Assembly: GCA_021325455.1 (NCBI GenBank)
Contig: JAJPHD010000014.1
Coordinates: 85,380-149,379 of the forward strand
DNA length: 64,000 nucleotides
Source of the DNA: Actinomycetota bacterium
Lineage (GTDB): Bacteria > Actinomycetota > Acidimicrobiia > Acidimicrobiales > JAJPHD01
Reading direction: 5' to 3'
A model generated the notes under the pieces. That model was not told the origin of the DNA, did no database searches, and saw only the letters and a program-made list of their open reading frames with translations. The translations under genes were made by a program, and so were the position numbers. Below, piece by piece: positions 59,547 through 64,000 of this stretch (position 1 is its first letter; the number at the start of each line of letters is the position of its first letter).

Positions 59547-61648
59547 TCCCCGAGGGGACGAGGGCCGCCTTCCTCGCCTCCCTCGGCTTCGAGCTTGACC
59601 CCTTCCAGGTGAAGGCCCTCGACGCCATCGACGCCGGGGGCTCAGTGCTCGTGGCCGCCCCCACCGGGTCCGGGAAGACCGTGGTGGCCGAGTACGCCCT
59701 GTCCCGGGCGCTGGCAGAGGGGACCAAGGCCTTCTACACCACCCCTCTCAAGGCCCTGTCCAACCAGAAGTACACCGATCTCTGCCAGCGCCACGGGCCC
59801 GAGTCCGTCGGCCTCCTGACAGGGGACAACGCCGTCAATGGGGATGCAGACGTCGTGGTCATGACGACCGAGGTCCTCCGCAACATGATCTATGCCGGCG
59901 CCCCGGCCCTGGAGCGGCTGCGCTACGTGGTCCTCGATGAGGTCCACTACCTCCAGGACCCCTATCGGGGAGCGGTGTGGGAGGAGGTCATCATCCACGC
60001 CCCCCCGGAGGTGCTGCTGGTCTGCCTGTCCGCCACCGTCTCCAACGCCGAGGAGGTGGCGGGCTGGATCCGCAGCGTCAGGGGCCCTACGGCTGCCGTC
60101 ATCGAGGAGAGCCGCCCGGTGGAGCTTCGCCACCTGTACCTGGTGGGGGACCGGACCGCCGGCCGGGCCCACCTCCTCCCCACCTTCGTGGACGGCCGTC
60201 CCAACCCGGAGGCCTCGGCCCTGGACCGTCGCCGGCGCCAGCCCGGCGCCCGCCCGGGGAGGAGCCGGCTCTACACGCCGAGGAGGACCGAGGTGGTGGA
60301 GCGGCTGGAGGAGGAGGACCTCCTGCCGGCCATCTACTTCATCTTCAGCCGGGCCGGCTGCGACCAGGCCGTTCGCCAGGCGCTCTCTGAGGGGGTCCGC
60401 CTGACCACGCCCGAGGAGCGCGCTGCCATCCGCTCCATTGCCGAGGCCAAGGTCACGGCCCTGTCGGACGAGGACCTGCGGGTGCTCGACTACGGCTGGT
60501 GGCTCACCGCCCTCGAAGCCGGCGTGGCCTCCCACCACGCCGGCCTGGTACCTCCGTTCAAGGAGGCGGTGGAGGAGTGCTTCGCCGCCGCCCTGGTGAA
60601 GGTGGTCTTCGCCACCGAGACCCTGTCCCTTGGCATCAACATGCCGGCCCGCTCCGTGGTCGTCGAGAAGCTGTCCAAGTTCTCGGGGGAGGGCCACCAG
60701 GCCCTGACGCCGGGGGAGTACACCCAGCTCACCGGACGGGCTGGGCGGCGAGGCATCGACCGGGTGGGCTATGCCGTGGTGCTGTGGTCGCCCTTCGTGT
60801 CCTTCGGGCAGGTGGCCGGGCTGGCCTCGGCCCGTAGCTACGAGCTGTCCTCCTCGTTCCGCCCCACCTACAACATGGCCGCCAACCTGGTCCACCGCTA
60901 CGAGTCCGAGGAGGCCCATCACCTCCTCAGCCTCTCCTTCGCCCAGTACCGGGCCGACGCCGAGGTGGCGAGGATGGAGGCTCGCCTGGCTCGCACCCGG
61001 TCGGGGGGTGCCAGGGCCCGCCTGGAGCGCCGGGCCAAGGCCCGCACGCAATCCCTGGCCCGCCAGCTCGACCGGGTGGTGGCCTTGCTGGCCGAGCGGG
61101 GGTACGTGGAGGGGTGGTCCCTCACCCCGGCGGGCGAGCGCCTGCGCCACCTCTACCACGAGCTGGACCTGCTGGTGGCCGAGGCCATGGGGGCCGGGCT
61201 CCTGGACGGACTGGACCCCCCCGCCCTGGCGGGCCTCCTCTCCGTGTTCACCTACGAGCCCAGGGGGCCTGTACCCCTCGCCCCCTCCTTCCCCGATCCC
61301 GAGCTACGCCACAGGTGGCAGGCCCTGGAGGCGCTGCGGGCCCGGCTGGCTCAGGACGAGGCACGTTCTGGGCTTCCCACCACCCGGGCCGTGGACCCCG
61401 GGTTCATGGCCCTGGCCCACGCCTGGGCCGGAAGGCAGCCCCTGGAGCGGGTGCTGGGCGACGAGCCCGTGTCGGGGGGGGATTTCGTCCGCAACATGAA
61501 GCAGCTGGTCGACCTCCTCCGCCAGGTGGGGCAGGTGGCCCCCGACCCTGCCACCGCCCGCAGCGCCCGCCACGCCGCCGGCGAGGTGTTCAGAGGCGTC
61601 GTGGCGGCCTCCTCCGTGCTGGACACCGTCGAGCCCGAAGAGGAGTGA
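59543..61648 (+). CDS. helY: DEAD/DEAH-box helicase, Ski2/HelY type
   Basis: 701-residue superfamily 2 helicase. Motif I AAPTGSGKTVVAEYA, Ia TTPLKALSNQKY, motif II DEVH (near 132-135), motif III LSATVSNAEEVAGW, motif VI QLTGRAGRRGID. A C-terminal helical region with coiled-coil character (ARMEARLARTRSGGARARLE) and a DSHCT-like end follow. Shorter than mycobacterial HelY, mainly after the helicase core. Order tatA-tatC-helY matches other actinomycetes. RNA or DNA target unknown. Confidence 0.88.
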   Translation: MIPEGTRAAFLASLGFELDPFQVKALDAIDAGGSVLVAAPTGSGKTVVAEYALSRALAEGTKAFYTTPLKALSNQKYTDLCQRHGPESVGLLTGDNAVNGDADVVVMTTEVLRNMIYAGAPALERLRYVVLDEVHYLQDPYRGAVWEEVIIHAPPEVLLVCLSATVSNAEEVAGWIRSVRGPTAAVIEESRPVELRHLYLVGDRTAGRAHLLPTFVDGRPNPEASALDRRRRQPGARPGRSRLYTPRRTEVVERLEEEDLLPAIYFIFSRAGCDQAVRQALSEGVRLTTPEERAAIRSIAEAKVTALSDEDLRVLDYGWWLTALEAGVASHHAGLVPPFKEAVEECFAAALVKVVFATETLSLGINMPARSVVVEKLSKFSGEGHQALTPGEYTQLTGRAGRRGIDRVGYAVVLWSPFVSFGQVAGLASARSYELSSSFRPTYNMAANLVHRYESEEAHHLLSLSFAQYRADAEVARMEARLARTRSGGARARLERRAKARTQSLARQLDRVVALLAERGYVEGWSLTPAGERLRHLYHELDLLVAEAMGAGLLDGLDPPALAGLLSVFTYEPRGPVPLAPSFPDPELRHRWQALEALRARLAQDEARSGLPTTRAVDPGFMALAHAWAGRQPLERVLGDEPVSGGDFVRNMKQLVDLLRQVGQVAPDPATARSARHAAGEVFRGVVAASSVLDTVEPEEE

Positions 61649-61706
61649 GAGCCCCGGGGGCGGTCCACCACCGGGCGGTCCACTGGCCGTAGTCTGGCCC
61701 CTCGCC

Positions 61707-63344
61707 ATGCCGCCCTACCCGCCAGAGCAGTGGTCGCCCGAGGAGGCCGACATCCTCCGCCGGTACTTCACCAACCTCGACCGGCCGGTGTTCGCTCTGG
61801 TCAACCTGCCCGAGGTGGTGCGCGGGGCCCTCTTCGCCCGCTACTCGAGGTCGTCCAAGAGCCTGCGCCGGCTGTTCCTGGACGAGTTCGTGGGCGACCT
61901 CGACGTGAGCGGCGACCACTCGGTGGACGCCACGGTGGGCCTGGGCCGGGCCCAGGCCCTCTACGGGCGGGTGTTCCTCGAGTACGGGGACGACTCGGTG
62001 GCCCAGCTGGGTGGTGTCCACCTGGCCTGTGAGCAGGCCTCGAACGTCCTGACCAAGATCCTGGAGCGGGGCCGCCTGATGGCCTACCTCGAGCAGTCCA
62101 CCCGCTACGTGCGCTACGACAGCCGTCTTCCCGACGGCCGCTACCGCTACCACCGTGACCCCGCCGTCCTGGGCTCGGCCCTGGGAGCCCGCTACGTCGG
62201 CGACATGGACCGCATGTTCGAGACCTATGCCAGGCTGCTGCCCGAGGTGGAGGCATGGGTGGGGCGGTGCCAGCCCCGCCCCAAGGCCATCTCCGACCTG
62301 GCCTGGCGCCAGGCCGTGCGGGCCCGCGCCCTGGACGCCGTGAGGGGCCTCCTGCCCGCCGGGACGCTCTCCAACGTGGGCCTGTTCGGCAGCGGCCAGG
62401 CCTACGAGGCTCTCCTGCTCCGCATGCAGGTCCACCCCCTGCCCGAGGCGCGGGCCTACGCGGCCATGATGCTGGAGGAGCTGCGCAAGGTCGTGCCGTC
62501 CTTCCTCACCCGGGTCGACCGGCCCGACCGGGGCGGCGCCTGGTCCTCCTACCTGGCCGCCACGAGGGAGGCCACGGCGGAGCTGGCCCGGTCGCTGGTT
62601 GCCGGCGAGGAGGCCGAGCCCAGGCCGGCCGTGACCCTGGTCGACTTCGACCCCCAAGGTGAGGACAAGGTCCTGGCCGCCATGCTCTACCCCCACGTCA
62701 GCCTCCCGGAGGACCAGTTGGCCGCCCTGGTGGGGCGCCTGCCAGCCGACCGGCGCCAGGCGTTGCTCCGGGCCTACGTGGGGGAGCGCCGCAATCGCCG
62801 GCACCGCCCGGGCAGGGCATTCGAGGCCACCTCCTACCGGTTCGACGTGGTCTGCGACTACGGGGCCTTCCGGGACCTCCAGCGCCACCGGCTGCTCACC
62901 ATCGACTGGCAGCCCCTCTCGGTGGACCTGGGATGGGACACGCCTTCCCCGGTGCGGGAGGCGGGCCTGGCTGAGGAGTTCGGCGAGTCCATGGAGCGCT
63001 CCGCCGCCCTGTACCACACCCTGGCCGAGGAGTTCCCCTACCAGGCCGCCTATGCGGTGGCCCTGGCCTACCGCATCCGCTTCTCCATGCACATGAACGC
63101 TCGCGAGGCCATGCACATCCTGGAGCTGCGCTCCGACCCCCAGGGCCACCCGTCCTACCGGCGCATAGTGCAGGAGATGCACCGGCTCATCGCCGACCAG
63201 GCGGGCCATCGCTCCCTGGCTGAGGCCATGGGCTTCGTGAACCACTCCGACCCCGACGAGGGGCTGGGCCGCCTGGACGCCGAGCAGAGGGCGGTGCGCC
63301 GGCGGAGCCCGAACGGAGCCCCCGGCGCCAGGGCGGGGGGGTGA
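61707..63344 (+). CDS. Double-domain ThyX-like (FAD-dependent thymidylate synthase family) protein
   Basis: 545 residues, about twice a normal ThyX. Both halves look like ThyX. In the N-half, R-G-R-L-M-A-Y-L-E-Q-S-T-R-Y (near 121-134) lines up with the ThyX motif RHRxxSxNExSxRY but with His to Gly and Ser to Ala. In the C-half, LQRHRLLTIDWQPLSVDLG (near 391) keeps RHR but loses the terminal RY. Helical segments HLACEQASNVLTKILE and the MHMNAREAMHILELRSDPQ helix are ThyX-type. It may be an active enzyme with composite sites or a non-catalytic relative. TAGTCT lies 11 nt before the ATG. Confidence 0.75.
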   Translation: MPPYPPEQWSPEEADILRRYFTNLDRPVFALVNLPEVVRGALFARYSRSSKSLRRLFLDEFVGDLDVSGDHSVDATVGLGRAQALYGRVFLEYGDDSVAQLGGVHLACEQASNVLTKILERGRLMAYLEQSTRYVRYDSRLPDGRYRYHRDPAVLGSALGARYVGDMDRMFETYARLLPEVEAWVGRCQPRPKAISDLAWRQAVRARALDAVRGLLPAGTLSNVGLFGSGQAYEALLLRMQVHPLPEARAYAAMMLEELRKVVPSFLTRVDRPDRGGAWSSYLAATREATAELARSLVAGEEAEPRPAVTLVDFDPQGEDKVLAAMLYPHVSLPEDQLAALVGRLPADRRQALLRAYVGERRNRRHRPGRAFEATSYRFDVVCDYGAFRDLQRHRLLTIDWQPLSVDLGWDTPSPVREAGLAEEFGESMERSAALYHTLAEEFPYQAAYAVALAYRIRFSMHMNAREAMHILELRSDPQGHPSYRRIVQEMHRLIADQAGHRSLAEAMGFVNHSDPDEGLGRLDAEQRAVRRRSPNGAPGARAGG

Positions 63345-63456
63345 GGCCCGCTCCCCGCCACCGCCACCGCCCCCGGGCCCGAGCCAGGTGGTGGTGGCCC
63401 CCCAGGCCGGGAGGTCGCTGTGAGTGATGTGCCCTGTGAGGGTAGTGAGATTCCTG

Positions 63457-63485
63457 TTGCTCATGTGATTGGTGAGTGCTAACTT
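63457..63485 (+). promoter_or_regulatory. Promoter of the LysM protein gene
   Basis: -35 TTGCTC (63457-63462), 17-nt spacer, -10 TAACTT (63480-63485), in a noticeably AT-richer stretch. The leader of ~30 nt contains AGGGA 8 nt before the ATG at 63521. Confidence 0.45.
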
Positions 63486-63520
63486 GCGCCTGGCGCCGGG
63501 CGGACGCCAGGGAACCAGCT

Positions 63521-64000
63521 ATGACGCGCCCTCACCACCTCGCATCCCACCGCTCCAGCGGCCGGGCCCAGCCCGGCAGGAGCGGACCGGGCCTCGACTC
63601 GCCCCCCCTGGCCGCCTGGGCCGACTTCGGCGTGAGGCTTGCGCCCCGCCAGGACGGCAGGCGGTGGTGGGGTCAGGACACCCGCGGGAACCGTCCCGGG
63701 TCCCACCGGGCCTGGGCCAGCCGTGGCGGCGGAGCCGGGACCACCGTCCTGGCACCCGGCTGGCCCGGGTTCCGGGGGTCCAGCCCCTGGAGCAGGGGAG
63801 CGGTGGCGGCCGGAGCGCTGGCCCTGGCGGTCTCCCTAGGCCAGGCCGCGGCCGGCCACCCCTGGCTGTCGTCCACGACCTACGTGGTCCAAACGGGCGA
63901 CAACCTCACCACCATCGCCCAGCGCTTCGGCACCTCGGTCCAGGCCCTGGCCGCCGCCAACGGGCTCTCCGACCCCAACTACGTGCAGGCGGGGACCACC
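63521..64000 (+). CDS. LysM-domain cell-wall protein (3' end beyond window)
   Basis: First 160 codons only. A ~90-residue Arg/Gly/Pro/Trp-rich N-terminal region precedes a membrane or signal segment (GAVAAGALALAVSLGQAAA, near 88-106), then one LysM repeat (YVVQTGDNLTTIAQRFGTSV ... LAAANGLSDPNYVQAG, near 117-160). LysM binds peptidoglycan or chitin, so the unseen part is probably a wall hydrolase or an adhesin. The long N-terminal stretch before the hydrophobic segment is unusual. ATG at 63521 has AGGGA 8 nt upstream. Confidence 0.7.
   Translation, partial: MTRPHHLASHRSSGRAQPGRSGPGLDSPPLAAWADFGVRLAPRQDGRRWWGQDTRGNRPGSHRAWASRGGGAGTTVLAPGWPGFRGSSPWSRGAVAAGALALAVSLGQAAAGHPWLSSTTYVVQTGDNLTTIAQRFGTSVQALAAANGLSDPNYVQAGTT

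Noticed and set aside
63345..63520. c-di-AMP (ydaO) riboswitch upstream of the LysM gene
   Set aside because: Expected because such switches precede wall-hydrolase genes in actinomycetes, but the conserved motif segments are not present and the gap is short; only a promoter is visible.

Overview
This is a 64 kb stretch of dense, very GC-rich bacterial chromosome. It carries a Pup-proteasome locus (arc, dop, pup, prcB, prcA, pafA), a fused F420 synthase (fbiC) with an F420-type PPOX protein, an OpcA-containing pentose phosphate operon and a tatA-tatC-helY cluster. Together these point to an actinomycete-lineage organism. The class Acidimicrobiia is my guess, but nothing in the window proves it. 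I see no tRNA or rRNA gene, insertion sequence, prophage or CRISPR array.

Layout. 1-5.8 kb: a minus-strand operon of a DUF1028 protein, a YdiJ-like FAD/Fe-S dehydrogenase and a ClC-CBS channel (cut by the window edge). 5.8-16.3 kb: an oligopeptide ABC transporter with three substrate-binding lipoproteins, two permeases and a fused two-domain ATPase; strong hairpins follow each binding-protein gene. 16.4-20.7 kb: small hypotheticals, an MFS protein and an acyl-CoA ligase. 20.7-24.3 kb: thiO-thiS-thiG-thiD behind a TPP riboswitch. 24.3-25 kb: a decayed spacer with an AbiEi-like remnant, a long inverted repeat and a minisatellite. 25-31 kb: PPOX protein, second acyl-CoA ligase, LOG protein and fbiC. 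31.2-31.7 kb: an AhpD/CMD-family gene whose second active-site Cys codon is TGA, followed by a SECIS-like hairpin, so a probable selenoprotein. 31.7-41.8 kb: CDF transporter, pgl, opcA, zwf, tal, tkt, FIST protein, desaturase and thioesterase. 41.9-49.4 kb: small membrane proteins, trmI, ferredoxin, then the proteasome genes. 49.5-53.5 kb: a lipoprotein, an ECF sigma/anti-sigma pair and a secreted HExxE protein. 54-64 kb: pafA, lepB, a mannosyltransferase-like protein, tatA-tatC-helY, a double-domain ThyX-like protein and the start of a LysM protein.

How the parts work together. Pup (made with C-terminal Gln) would be deamidated by Dop, ligated by PafA, and its conjugates unfolded by ARC into the PrcB/PrcA core. 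Tkt, Tal, Zwf, OpcA and Pgl cover much of the pentose phosphate pathway. FbiC makes the F420 chromophore that the PPOX protein probably uses. Thi genes make the thiazole and pyrimidine moieties of thiamine under TPP feedback.

Transcription signals. Eighteen genes have a TAnnnT hexamer ending 6-9 nt before the start codon, which is the arrangement expected for leaderless mRNAs. Two divergent pairs (DUF2007-like/pafA and desaturase/thioesterase) share overlapping or palindromic -10 elements in 20-25 bp gaps. In-frame minisatellites of 21-42 bp recur inside several coding regions.
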